DNA from: Cristatella mucedo
Lineage: Eukaryota; Bryozoa; Phylactolaemata; Cristatellidae
DNA: 64,000 nucleotides
Direction of reading: 5' to 3'
Assembly: GCA_009760855.2 (NCBI GenBank)
Contig: WPIO01000003.1
Span: 13,445,001-13,509,000, forward strand
Made by a program: the position numbers and the translations under genes. The notes under the pieces are model-generated. The model saw nothing but the letters and a program-made list of their open reading frames with translations, was not told where the DNA came from and did no database searches. Shown here in pieces: positions 25,901 through 39,200 of the stretch (the stretch's first letter is position 1; every line of letters begins with the position of its first letter).

Positions 25901-28900
25901 TAGCACAGCCTGCAGCAAAGCCGCTGACTTTCGGAGCCGTCTGTGCTATACCTACCGCCGGGCCAGCTACTGTATAGAACTGTCTGAGGGTATAGGAAAT
26001 GGTTGTGGGGTGGCCACCACGACTGCCCAATGAGCCATCGGGACTGAGTCATTGAATGGAAATAAAAAGCACAGCAGGATGCCACATTATCTGGTAATCA
26101 CAGCCTGTAATTGAATGCCTGCAAGAGGAATCAGTCGAATAGCCGAGGTTTATGGCACCTTATGCCTGTCATGCATTTGGCTTCTACCCTCCCCAGCTTG
26201 AACCGAGCCCATGTCTGCCTGTACTTCAACAAGCACCGTAAATCCAAACCTGTCCAGCTAGCATACGGTAGGGATTCCATGCATATAACACAGTAAGTGG
26301 CGAGTACGAGACAGCCTGTATCAGGCATCTGCACCGTCCACCGCATTGCTACTAATGCTCCTTTCGGCCTTTGTCGGTGACAGCTAATGATGCACAGTTA
26401 ATGATGCAGTAATGAAAAGTAAAGGTCTGCTGATCCAACAGCCTCATTTATATAGTGGCAGAAGAGCTTTAACAGCTATCAATGCCACTTTAGTGGGCAA
26501 TACAGGATTGCCAGCGGCCTGCTGGACACAAAACTACGACCTGAGTCGTGAAGTGCGAGCACCTTACCCCTGAATTAAGATTAGTACCACGCCCCCAGCC
26601 AAGGCCATCTAGCAGCTTGGGCGCCGACCAGCATGTGCTGCCTTGTCTGCCCAGCAAACTATCTGCCATCTAGCAGTTTTTGTACACACTGTGCCGGTTG
26701 GCCTTCGTCACATGGATCTGAGCGCGGGCAGCAGCAGCGCTAGCAGCAGCAGCAGCGAGTTAGCAGTCAGACCTGCTCGGAGCACTTTCGACAAGTGCAA
26801 ATAGTCCTGCCTGCTGCCCTCGGGAAGCATTCGTCTCATGGTGCTCGCTGGCATGACAGAGGAGACATGCAACCGCCAAGCTGGGGGCCTCTCAGGTATC
26901 TGTCGTGTGGGGGCGGGGTAAGGCATTGAAAAATGCAACATGGCTGGCCAGGCGCAGCAGCACCTTGGTCTGGTGAATGCAGAGTCCTGTTTCGATGCCG
27001 GTGATTTCTTCAATGCAGCTGCCATGCATAGACAGGTAAAAAATCTCCACTATACCTAGTATAATTATCTACTGACCCACGCTGAAGCAGATAAGTGTCC
27101 CTCCAGGTTCTCTTCTTGAACGATGAAGCCTCCGATATTTCGCCGCTGCAATAAGAAACGTGCCCAAAGTACTTGAGTTTTGGTAATGATTACAACACAC
27201 CGAAAAGCTGGCATTTTTCACTTTTGCACTCGAGCTGTATTCACAGGACTGTTGATGCTACAAAATGCTACGAAAGATGACAAATACACAACCATGGTTT
27301 TCACAGCTTTTGGCACAGCGATTGGCAGCAGACATGATGAAAGATCATGCCGGGTAGCACCGGTGATGAAACTAGAAATAAGAACAGGTATCAGCAAACA
27401 TGGAGAGGCGACAGCTGGAGATAGGTAAATCACATGTAGAAGAGACAGAAGTTGCCGATACGTGCTCACTAAAAACGTCATAATATTAATAATAATGATA
27501 TTGCACTTGATAAAGCGCCCTCAGAGAACTTAATCTCTTTCTAGGCGCTTTACATTTGCTGCAAAGTGATACGCAATAGAATAGTAAGTAAAATCATGCT
27601 TGAAAAACAAACAAAATGAATAACATGGTTAGGGGTTACATGCACTGGGTCAGCATGCAAATGTGGTTAGTGGCAGCATGAACAGTGTCAGCACGCATAA
27701 GCACATCGAGGACGAATCACAAGGACCCACTAAATGCTGCCCTAAATAGGTATGTTTTTAAGTTTCTTTTAAATGTGGTCAGGTCAGGGGATGTTCTGAT
27801 GCAGGTCGGGAGGGAGTTCCAGGCTGTGGGAGCATACGAGCTAAATGCACGGTCTCCAAAGGATTTAAGGTTTGTGCGAGGTATTTCTAGACTGTTGGAT
27901 TCCGAAAAGCGAGTGGTACGATGCTTTGCCTGATGGGTTAGTGTATCTGAAAGATAGGCTGGAGCCATAGAATGAAGAGACCTAAAAGTGAGCGACAAAA
28001 CCTTGAAGTCAATCCGTTGCTTGACTGGTAACCAGTGCAGGTCGGCGAGAAGTGGAGTAATGTGGCAACTGCGACGCTCACGACAGACAAGCCCAGCTGC
28101 AGAGTTCTGCACCAGCTGCAATCGCCCGATCGCACATGCTGGTAGGCCAGTCAGCAGTGAGTTGCAGAAGTCAAGACGAGATGTCACGAATGCATGGACC
28201 AACTTGGACGTGGTATCCTTATCCAAACAAGCCCTAATTTTAGCAATGTTATGAAGCTGAAAATAGGCTGATTCGACTGTGGAGCTGATGTGGTCGTCCA
28301 ACGAGAGGTCGCTTCGGAATATGACACCTAGATTTCGAGCTGATGCAACTGGAGATATGCTGGCAGAGCCAATTTTGAAAGTCAGCCTTTCCAATTTCTG
28401 AATAACACTAGGTTTGCCCATAACTAGTAAGTTAGTTTTATCATCGTTCAGTTTTAGAAAATTTGCTGCCATCCATGATCGGATGTCATCAATGCATGCA
28501 GCAAGTGAGTTGAGAGAATTTGAGGTGCTCGAAGGCTGGGAGGGATCAAAGCAAAGGTACAACTGAGTGTCATCCGCATAGAAGTGAAAGCCCAGATTGT
28601 GCTCTGCAATCACATCAGCGAGAGGGAGAGTATAAACGGTGAAAAGGACCGGACCTAGCACAGAGCCCCGAGGTACTCCATATTTCAGAGGTACTCCAGA
28701 TGATCTTTGTCCATTCACGTCAACACTCTGGAGTCTCCCACTGAGATAGGACCTGAACCACTGCAGAGCAGTGCCAGTGATGCCCAGGCGAGATGAGAGG
28801 CGCTCTAGAAGTACTTTGTGATCGATGGTATCAAAAGCTGCCGAAAGATCGAGCAAAACAAGAAGAGACACTCTACCCATGTCTGCATTCCTAAGTAGGT

Positions 28901-30455
28901 CGTTGTATACCCGAAGCAATGCTGACTCTGTGGAGTGATTAGCTCTAAAGCCAGACTGGAACTTACTAGCAAGGTGTGAGGTTTCGATATACGAGTTCAG
29001 CTGGTCTGCCACGACCCGTTCCAGTGTCTTTGATAGGAATGGTAGAAGGGAGACTGGGCGGTAGTTGCTTAAGTTCTCTTGGTCTAGTGTAGCTTTCTTG
29101 AGAAGTGGCCTGACTACAGCTTTTTTGAAAGGTGCTGGGACCTGACCTGAGGCTAATGACATATTAATGATGTTGGTTATGCATGGCAGCAGCAGATCAA
29201 TGCAACGTAGGAGCAGGACAGTGGGAATAGGGTCATGAAGTCAAGCAGAGGAAGAGTAAGCCACATGAGAGGATAATAAGACTGGCAGTAAAGACTAGAC
29301 ATCCTGCCATAATACGCCCTTTCTATTTACATGACATTTGGTTGCCCGCAGCCATAGTCGCGATCAGTATATTAGCAAGCCACATGTAAATATGTTTACA
29401 TCTTAGGCTCACATCATTCAGAAAGCACACAATGCTACAGCTGCCAAAACCTTGCACTCATGCCCAAACTCTGCACAGCCAAAAGCCCTAATGCCTGGGA
29501 TAGCTCTGGAAGTGCTATTCAATGCAAATAAAAAAATTCAGCAAGGTACGAGCGATGCTCAATTAAAACATGAAAACTCGAGTTGGTTCACTATGCAGCT
29601 GTCCATACTTCTCATCTGGAATGTTTAGCAAGGGCTTCACTGATCTCCCATCCATGTCGTCTGGAACTGAGATGTTAGCAAGATCCAGCACGGTGGGTGC
29701 TACATCGACAGTGCCCATAATGTTCCTCACCCTAAACAGAAAAGAAAATCAATAGAAAGATACATTATTAACTGTATGAACAAGCAACGCTCAGTCATGT
29801 CCTTTTGTTACAAAGTGGCTGTAATTGCATCACAAGCTTAAGCTAAATGATGCAGAGTATTGCACAAGGAGGAATTAGGGAGCAAGAAGTGCCACAACAT
29901 CCTATGCTTAAATAAATAAAATAGCTAGCTGATTTAACAGCCTCTTTTTGTATAGCGACAGAAGAACCTTTGCGGCTATCACTGCTTACAGTGGCGATAA
30001 AGGATCGCCCACCGCAGGATTCGAACCCATGACCTCGGGGCCGAGGTCGTTAAAAGTAACCACTTTACCTAGTGAGCTATTACTGCTCACCGATGCTCAA
30101 CATCACCCAACAACGGCTGGTTTCTTGCTCTTTGGAAGCCAACCGAAACTTCCGGCAAGGGCTGAGAGCAGACCTATTTGATCATGGCTTACATACTTCT
30201 GTGACTTAATCAAAAGGACATGGACATATAAAACTAAAACATGTTATTTGTGTAACTAAAATAATTGCATATACTGCAGGTTCTGTATATCTTATAGAAA
30301 ACCTCTACATACACGTAGTATAGATATAGTTTATAATATTTGCTATATATTAAACCCATAATTAAGTTGAATATGCTTTACATCCTAATAGTATATGTAT
30401 ATGACTCTATAGCATATCCTGTAATACTGAATGTTACCAGCGTACATACACACAA

Positions 30456-30494
<39 letters not shown>

Positions 30495-30790
30495 GCGTGC
30501 GTGCGTATCGCTAAACAGCAAACGATTTGGAGCACTCGGAAAACAACAAAACTCGACAACGTTTAATCAACTACTCTCCTTTGCAGACGTTAATGCCAAC
30601 GGAGCTTCCTGTCGTCTGCGCCCAGGAATGCAGTACTCCGATTAGCTAGCGCCATTGCTAGGCCAGCTGCGGGATCGCTGCGCCTCGATTGGTCAGTCAA
30701 GGTCGGGAGGCCCCCCAGCCTAGTACCAGCAGACAACATCTAGGCGTGGCACTGTCGTAGACTGGGTTATGCATTCTCTATTACGATCTC

Positions 30791-30856
<66 letters not shown>

Positions 30857-33800
30857 AAATATATATATATATCGAATGTAGCTATAAATGCACTAATGTA
30901 ATACACAAATGTGCACACCCAGACATACACGGAGACTGAAAATTGAGCAAATGGGGAACTGCTAATTCTTCTATCTCAAATAACACAGCAAATGTATGGT
31001 AACATACTTGAATCGACTGTACATGTCATCTATGATCTGCACTTCGAAAATAAAGTAGGGCTTCTATAAGGTGAGACCCTAAGCTTTTGTAAGGTAAGCA
31101 TTTCTGGCAACCATTGGGAGTTGACAGGAGTACCATCAATCTTCAGCAGTGTTAGTAGCACGAACACCTTCAGCCATGCCTGATTTGAAGCATTCAGTTA
31201 AAAGATTTAAATATCCAATGAGCCATTTTGCCTCCTCAGATCACCACACCAGCTTTACGATAAGCATGCTACTAACAGGGGTAAGTCCAGACTATAGCTG
31301 CCTTTATAAGATAACATCAAAACCTGATATTCAAATGTAAATCAAGACGATATTTTCTTGGCCCTACTGGACGGCCCTTGTCTTAAAGCCTTTACGTTCA
31401 AGAGGCTTAGATTATTTCTTGATAACTACACTGTCCATTCTAGCTACAAACACATTTAACTTGTAGCCAGTCACAGTAATAAATCAAGTGGGTAATCACT
31501 GTATGAACTAAACTTTTTATTAAGCTATATAATCTTTGCATAATGCTCCCATTGTACTACCATTTTCCTCTGCAATTGAAAATATTCATAAAGGGAAGTA
31601 CCTATCCCTATCCCATTTCAGAACCATCAGTATATACTAAATTTCATAGTCTAGGGCAGAAAGTGGAAGCACCATCAGTAGGGCCTTATAAGATGACTAC
31701 ACTTGGCTACCCTTAAATTGGTATAAAAATAATATTAAAAATAAGACATCTGCTTAGCACTATAAGAGAACTCAATCTCTTTCTAGGCACTTCACATTTG
31801 CAGGAAAGCAAGAATATCAACTGGTTAGTAAATGGCAGCACAGCAGTTCAAATGTAGATGCAGTGGCAAAACTAACTAGCTTTAAACTTCAGCTGCTCTT
31901 TCAAAATATCAGACTCTCATTGGAGCTTGATAAAATATTTAAAATTAGACACACTTCTCTAACTTTATAATAATAATAATAATTATTATAATAATGCACT
32001 TGATAAAGCGCCCTCAGAGAACTCAATCTCTTTCTAGGCGCTTTACATCTGCTGCAAAGGGAAACTCAATTGAATGCTGAATAATATCATGCTTGATAAA
32101 CAACATGAATAACATGGTTATGGGTGACATGCACAGGGTCAGCATGCAAATGTGGTTAGTGGCAGCATGCACAGTGTCAGCACGCATAAGCACATGAAGG
32201 ACGAATCACAGGGACCCACTAAATGCTGTCCTAAATATGTGTGTTTTTAAGTTCTTTTTAAATGCGGTCAAGTCAGGGGATGTTCTGACGCAAGTCGAGA
32301 GGGAGTTCCAGGCTTTGGGAGCATACGAACTTGATAAAACAATGATGCAATTTACTGTTAAAAACTATTGGTGTCAGAATCGATGTCTTTGCACTGATAA
32401 AGTTAACTACTTCGACTAGGTTCGAGTACTTGCCAGTGTGACACAATCAAATTATAACTGCTATATATACATGCACAGCCATTTCGTAGCAAACATTAGC
32501 AAAACCACACTCACTTCAGTCCACGCTGAATCCCCGGTCCCCTGATGTAAAATGGTATTCTTATATCAAACTCATAGGGCAATGACTTTCCTTTCGGCAA
32601 ACCGAACTGGCCCAGATGATAGCCATGATCCGACATGTAGATCATATACGTGTTCTCCAGCTCACCAAGATTCCTCAGTTCGTTGTACATCTGCAGAGCA
32701 TCACAAAGCATAGCTACTGCAACAACCTACTACAATGTGAGCATCAGCAAAAGGATTTTGTTACCCGATGTAAAGACTCAGATGCACACAGCATAATGTC
32801 AGACTGAATAGATGAATGTACCTTCTCAACGGCATCGTCGACAGACTGGAGTGTCTGCAGCCTCTTAGCTTGAAGCTGGTCGGTGAATGCGACCTGGATG
32901 GGCTCCATTTTTCCAGTCACTTGAAGAAGCCATACTTTGTCAGGGTTAGGGGCATAATTCCAGTTAGGTGTCCTTCAAATAACAAGACGGTGGTGAGTGG
33001 TACCTGCTTCAATACATCGTTCTCTAGCCGCGCAGATGTAAAGCAGACGTACGCAAGCAAAAACATATTGCAGATTCATAATTGTCCAAGTGCATACATA
33101 CATACATACTGGGAACTTCGATTGAGTGTGTTTGCTTTTGCGCGCAAGCCTGTATGTGTGCATGCACATGTGCTAACACATGTGTGCAGTAAAACACATC
33201 TCAGATGAGATTCTGCTTGTCCCGGATTTGGCAAGCACATACAACATGGCAAAAATCACGGGAATCACATCTACCCAAGCCACAGCAGTCAGTGGATCTC
33301 AACTCTGACGTCCATGTTGCATGTTCATCGACATGAGTGTGTGGCTGTTATGCTAGTCCTTGTCATGGGGACGGCCCTTGCTTCTTTTCTGTCTTGGTGC
33401 CAACAGGCCGTGGCAGCAATCATGTGCCACAGTATGTATAGCAGCTTGCCTGTCAGAAAAAGGCAGTCGGCTCTGCCTTGGCTTGTCTGCCTTTGCTCCC
33501 ATGTGAACCCTGATGGCACAATAGGTTAAGCGGTTGCTTTTTGCGACCTCGGTCCCTCGTGGGTTCGATCCTTAGGTGGATGATTCTTTATCGCCACTGC
33601 AAGCGGTGGTGATAGCCGTAAAGGCTCTTCTGTGGCTATACAAAAGAGGCTGTTAAATCAGCTAGTATTATGATTACGCTTGCCTTTGACAGCCAAGGTA
33701 GTGGGCTAGATACCTGCAGCACATTCGAAGCTGCTGGATTGAGATAAACTTTTCTTAGGGCACCATACAAATGATATTAATTTTTTATATTTATATTATA

Positions 33801-36133
33801 TGTAGACCATGGAGGTACTTGGAATCCACAGTCCACTTTTCAAGTTTTACCTGCATAGATCATGGCAAAATGTTCATGCTTGTAGGGTATTCACGTGACC
33901 ATGGCACATAATTGCAGTTCACTTCCTTTATAAGGGCAAGGTTACTTCAAGGATTAGGACTCTTTTGAGCGACAGTAAAATGCTTTTCTCACTTCCTGTC
34001 AAATTCAAGACAGCCGGAGCATTGCTGCTGTGGTAACTGCTCGGCATGTGGCAGACATGTGTGTGGGGCAGTAGCTCCTGAATTCCAATATGACAGCTTT
34101 GGCATGCATGCTGATTCTTCAACCTGCCACAAGCTTGATAAAGTTCTCAAAGCAATTTATCTGCTTTAGTGAGCCTAGGATCTGTACAAACCTTGACCGA
34201 CCCTCGAGTTCTCGAGCAACAAAATGGGCATGTCCACCTGTCGCAAAGTGGATCCTATAGCTATAGACACACTATATAGACATAGACTATATAGACACAC
34301 TAATGAGCCCACTGACAAAAGTGGTAGCAAATATATGACGTTTCAAGATTGGCTGCAAAATAAGAATAAACCAAAGAAGACGTTCCAGATATGTGTCTTA
34401 CCTATGCGTTGTAGAGTTTAAGAACATCTTCTGATACTGAGGTGCAGCATCCTCGGGTCCATGCGGTGCTGGTACGCTCAATACCATTGCTACTGGTCTA
34501 GGAATTAGAAAGTAAATAAATACTAGGTGGTGTGGAGCTCACACAAATGGTTTCCACAGGCCCAATTAAAGAAGCTAATAGCTTGTCCAGAGCATGCAAA
34601 AATTAAATATACATGACCCAAAGGCCTGGGACAGCCAAGCAATTGAAAATTTGCATCCCTGCAAGGATATGTGAGCAACCTTTGGTTACACAGACCAATA
34701 CTCTATATCTATAGAGCTACATGGAACTAATGGTTCTAACACTCTTAATACCAAGCTATAAAGCACTCTCCAGCTGTAACGGCCACTTGCATGGAGGGGA
34801 ATCTAATAACACAATTAAAACAAATAAGCAATTAAAACATCAAATAGCTTTCCAGAACTACCAGAGTGCAATGGCTACTTGACATAAGGCAATTATCAGG
34901 TATTTGACTACACCAAAACATATCATAAAAAATCGCTTATCGAACAAAGACAATCTATGTGATATCTTAAGAACTACATGGCGACCATGCCAAGCATGAT
35001 TCAGGTGTGCAAATGTGCTTATTGTCATAGCAACCCCTCTGCCTACCATGATGTTCTCCTAAAAGTATGCATGTAGCGTTTCAGCTGGATATCTGTAGAC
35101 ATGCAATTACCAACCTGTTGGGGACTACTACCGAGTACATAAAACCACAACACTTCGAAATCTTCTACTACAAGTGGTGATACATCTACCTTGGCGGAGC
35201 TTGTTGAGTAGGTTCTGCATTTATTTCACAACAGCCGGGCTGGTTAGGACCAGGGGTTAAGGTACTTGCCCAGACCAAGGTCTAGATGAATGCAGTTGAT
35301 TACCGAGGTCATGGGCTCAAGCCCCGTGGCAGATGTGAAGCACCTGAATGAAGATTGAGTTCTCTTAGGGTGCTATAAAAATGAATTACATGTATGGCAG
35401 AAGCATATATATATATATATATATCACAAATGTTATGCTACATTGTCTATCTGTAGTGCACTTTCTGCTCCTCACTGCATTTTGCTTCTGCTATACATCA
35501 AACCCTGGGTGAGGCAATTGAACTGTAACCAAAAATTACAGCAATACGAAATTATAAGACAAAGTAGTAACAACGCATAGCCAAAGTACCTGCTAGGATA
35601 GTACTGCTTTGACTGCTTTAAAAACGTAACGCTATCGTTGGCGATTAGGTCTGTTAAGTAGTCAGCATGGTAGTTGTCACCGTGTCTAATCAACCGGCCA
35701 TTAAAGCTGACCGTGTAGTTGTAGAAAGCCGAGTTCTTGACCAGGCCCAACCATTCATGCCAGCCGGGCGGCGTATACGTGCCGTTGTACTCGTTCAAGT
35801 ACTTTCCAAAGTAACCTTTGCAAGCAAAAAACATTGTTTCATTTCCTTTACTGTTGCTGTTGTTGCCATAGCTCAGCATTCAAATTACTATGCCATTGTA
35901 ACTACTGCAATCCAAGCATACAGGATAGTCTTAATGCTGTATATAGCATTAGCCTGGCATAAACAGTGTCAAATGCAGCACTTACGCAGCAAACCCTACA
36001 ATGAGCAGTAATATAAGGAGCTCATCAACAGAGCATAAGCGACTGACTTTCAAATGTAATAAAATCACACATATTACGTACTAGCTCCATCTTCGAGTAA
36101 TAAAATATCTGAGCATGTCTGCAAACGCACACA

Positions 36134-36228
<95 letters not shown>

Positions 36229-39200
36229 CACTGCTCCCTCCAACAACCTACTCTCTCTGCATCTGCATATATTTCTCTCTAGGTATACATCTAGCTATTT
36301 CTCTACCTTGTCTGGTAGCATAATTTTTCTATATTGCACCCTTTCTAAAATTTGTTAAAAACGTTGATCTGTTTTAGCAATAATCCTAGTCTATTGCCAG
36401 AGCAGCAGCAAGGCAGAAATCAGTGAAGCATCAAGTTGTGTGCAGCTACAGTGAAGTGGACATGGAGCAGGGCATAACATCGACGAGAAAGAAGCTGCAT
36501 GCCAAAATCAAAGTGCATCAAAGACCCCTTGGAAAAGTCCTGGGTGTGCCTATGAGCACAACCTGCATGAAGATTTATAAAGCTGGTGGTGCAGTGACCA
36601 AAAGCATCCCTAATGGCAGTGAGAGGCAAACTGGGATCAGCCGAAAAATCCCCACTATCTCCCTCTGTGCTCACTCCTGGATGCTATCATTACACTGAAC
36701 CCCAGCTGAGTCGGCTAAGTTCGGGCAGTCTTTCGTTCCTCTCAGCTGCTGCCTCGTGCCGTCTGGACCCGGACTAACGCAAGATCGGCAAATCGGCAAG
36801 TCAGCCAGACGTATGCAGCCTGTGGGAGCCAGTCAACGATAGGGCAGGTTCGAGAGAATGGCCCTACGAAGGCTACCCTGTACAAGGGCAGGCAGCCGCT
36901 CATGGCTCATGCAGCTTAGCGAAATCAGTGCCTTGCCCAATCAAGAAGGCAAAGACTTGCAACAAAGCAGCTGCTCCCCCGCGGTAGGGGCCTCAGGGGA
37001 CACGATTAAAACTCGAGCCGCTGCTGTAGCTTCACAGCACTGGGTCTGGTACGGTGCAGTGGGCATGTCCATAGAACGGCCTCATACAGCCCTTCTCCAT
37101 TCAAGTGACTCCCTGAAGAGCTCAGCAAGTGTTCGACCTACGCTGGTGCAGCAAGATATGTGGCCCTGCGCTTGTATACAAGCCTGCTGATTAGTGGAGC
37201 AAACTGCTCTACAGATCACAGCGGCTACCCAGAATGCACGGACAGTTATTTCAGCCCATCACCTTCCTGCAGCCATGATCGGTTATGGAAACGTAGATGC
37301 AAGCTTTCGAGTAGTGGCAACTTCCAGCAGCAACAAAGTCCTGTCAACCAAACGTACCGTTGCATGGCTTGCAACCCAGCATTGTCGCTTACTCGCCAGG
37401 TAGCTGAGCATGCAGTGAGTTGGATGCTGCCAAACCATTAAAACTGCATGCCATGTCATACCCGGAAGCACTTCATCGTTCTGCTGCCCATCTGCTCCTG
37501 CTGTCTGCTGATGTTTAAGCTGGAGCAGAAGGGTGGGGAAGAACACTAGAATAAGCTGCCAGAGGCATATTTGAAGCAGGACTCGTGTTTCACCATACTT
37601 TCAGTCATTGCATTGCTTCACATCTCACAGAGTATGTCCAAAGCCACCAAAGTATGTCCGTCTGCCAATTCCTACTTCTCTTGCCTCCTACAGGCTTAGG
37701 GGACAGTCAGCAGTCTGTGCCTGCTTTCTAGAGGCTACCGTAAAACAAGAGAATGGTAGCCAATGTAAAGTGCCTAGAAAGAGATTTGAGTTCTCTGTGA
37801 GCACTGTACAAATATATGATTTTTACTATCAAGGAGCCAAATACAGGGTGCCTCCATCATGCCTTTGCTGCTGCTTCTTAGCTGAAGAATGCTGATTAGT
37901 GCTCGGTCTGAGCTTAGCAGGACAATTAATAATTCAGCATTACATTGGGCACCAACAGTGTTGTTCCCTTCCCATCCCTTTTGCATGTGCCATGTGACCA
38001 TAGAAGTAGGCACGAAAAGGTGGTGCAGTCGAAAGGTGAGTAGCACAGCCAGCCATCTGGCCTGCATTGAACTCACGAGAGATGTCATTTTGACCAATTC
38101 AATAACACTTCAAAACTAATCAAAGCAACGACAACCCTTCCTAACGATAAGCATAAGGGCGCAAGAGAAAATAGTCAGATCTGAAGCACTGCAAAAGATG
38201 CAACCAAGCTAGTGACACAGCAGCTGTAGCGGGCATGCTCGTGAGAAGCATAAACCATCCAAACTCCAAGAAAAGAAGCATGGCTCCAGTGAGCATGGGG
38301 TGGGGAAGACAAAGAGAAGGCCTCACCACCAGAAGAACCTGCCCATGTCATGCACGGCCTTAAAATGAGCACTGCATGTTTTGCCGGGGACAGCACTTAC
38401 AAGTGGAACCAGGTTAAGAGCACAATCTTGTATAGCTTCAACTTCTTTGCCATGGGAAACTGGGCCGACATTGGGGCATTGCCACTACTGCCACATTCGT
38501 CTGTGCAACATTGCTCTTGGCACTTCGGCTGTCCTCTAGCCGCGAGGCCCCCACACCCACTTTGTCAAAAGGGTGCCTGCTGAAGTGTCCATGAGGCTTG
38601 ACAGGACACTGGGCAGAGCTCCAAGCAGACTGGCAGTGGGTAGGGCTGGGCAGTAATGAGGGGAAAGAGCCGGCGTTCTGCCTGCACTGCCTCCCCCCTC
38701 ACAGTGGCTGTCTCTTGAAGCCCACTGCTGAGCAAGGCTTGAATGGGCAGAACGGCTGCTGAAAATGGCTTGATGCTGCAATTACATCAGCAGGGTTGCC
38801 ACAAGAATGCAGTTACAAACCGTCGAGTACCGGAACCGAGCACATACCCAGCAGGGATACCAATCACGGGTGAGAGACACAAAGAAAGCTGAGGATGGCT
38901 TTTCTTTTGCAGGAGAATCCCAGCAGGGCTGGCCAATCAATCAAGCCAGGGCCACTGACGAGACTAGCAGCAATAAAGAAGGAGTACCAAGCACAGCTGG
39001 AGGAAGTGGCTGCTCACCAGTGCGATAGCCAGCATCGTTTAGATACTTCCCGAAGCTCCTCGGCTCGAACTTCCTCTGCCACTGGGTCGACGAGCAGTTG
39101 TCGTTGTTGGTGTACACGTTATGATTGTGCGTGTACAATCCAGTGAGTATGGTACTCCTCGACGGGCAGCAAATGGGAGAGGAAGCAAAGGCATTCAGAA

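Larger units (their letters stand above)
24094..27076 (-). other. Sulf intron 8 (3.0 kb)
   Basis: It contains tRNA-headed SINE pieces at 24520-24600 (+), 24736-24815 (+) and 26437-26575 (-). Two minus-strand frames (25144-24857 and 25475-25293) are open but match nothing I recognise and are not needed for the Sulf model. Confidence 0.65.
29732..32514 (-). other. Sulf intron 6 (2.8 kb), repeat-rich
   Basis: It contains two minus-strand L2 3' ends (31967-32330 and 31738-31812), a (GT)n and an (AC)n/(AT)n microsatellite (30459-30493; 30792-30872), and a minus-strand SINE-A copy (29922-30092). No further exon was recognised. Confidence 0.75.
35816..39017 (-). other. Sulf intron 2 (3.2 kb)
   Basis: No coding sequence recognised. 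It holds a (CT)n microsatellite at 36135-36224 and a plus-strand L2 3' tail remnant at 37760-37815. The rest appears to be unique sequence with short chance ORFs. Confidence 0.7.

Noticed and set aside
26708-27025. 105-codon minus-strand frame in Sulf intron 8 as a possible Sulf exon
   Set aside because: Exons 8 and 9 join directly in phase and complete the family alignment; this frame adds nothing conserved.
31010-31070. Short minus-strand text [14 protein letters not shown] in Sulf intron 6 as an extra exon
   Set aside because: There is no donor at its end and exons 6 and 7 already join in phase as in vertebrates.
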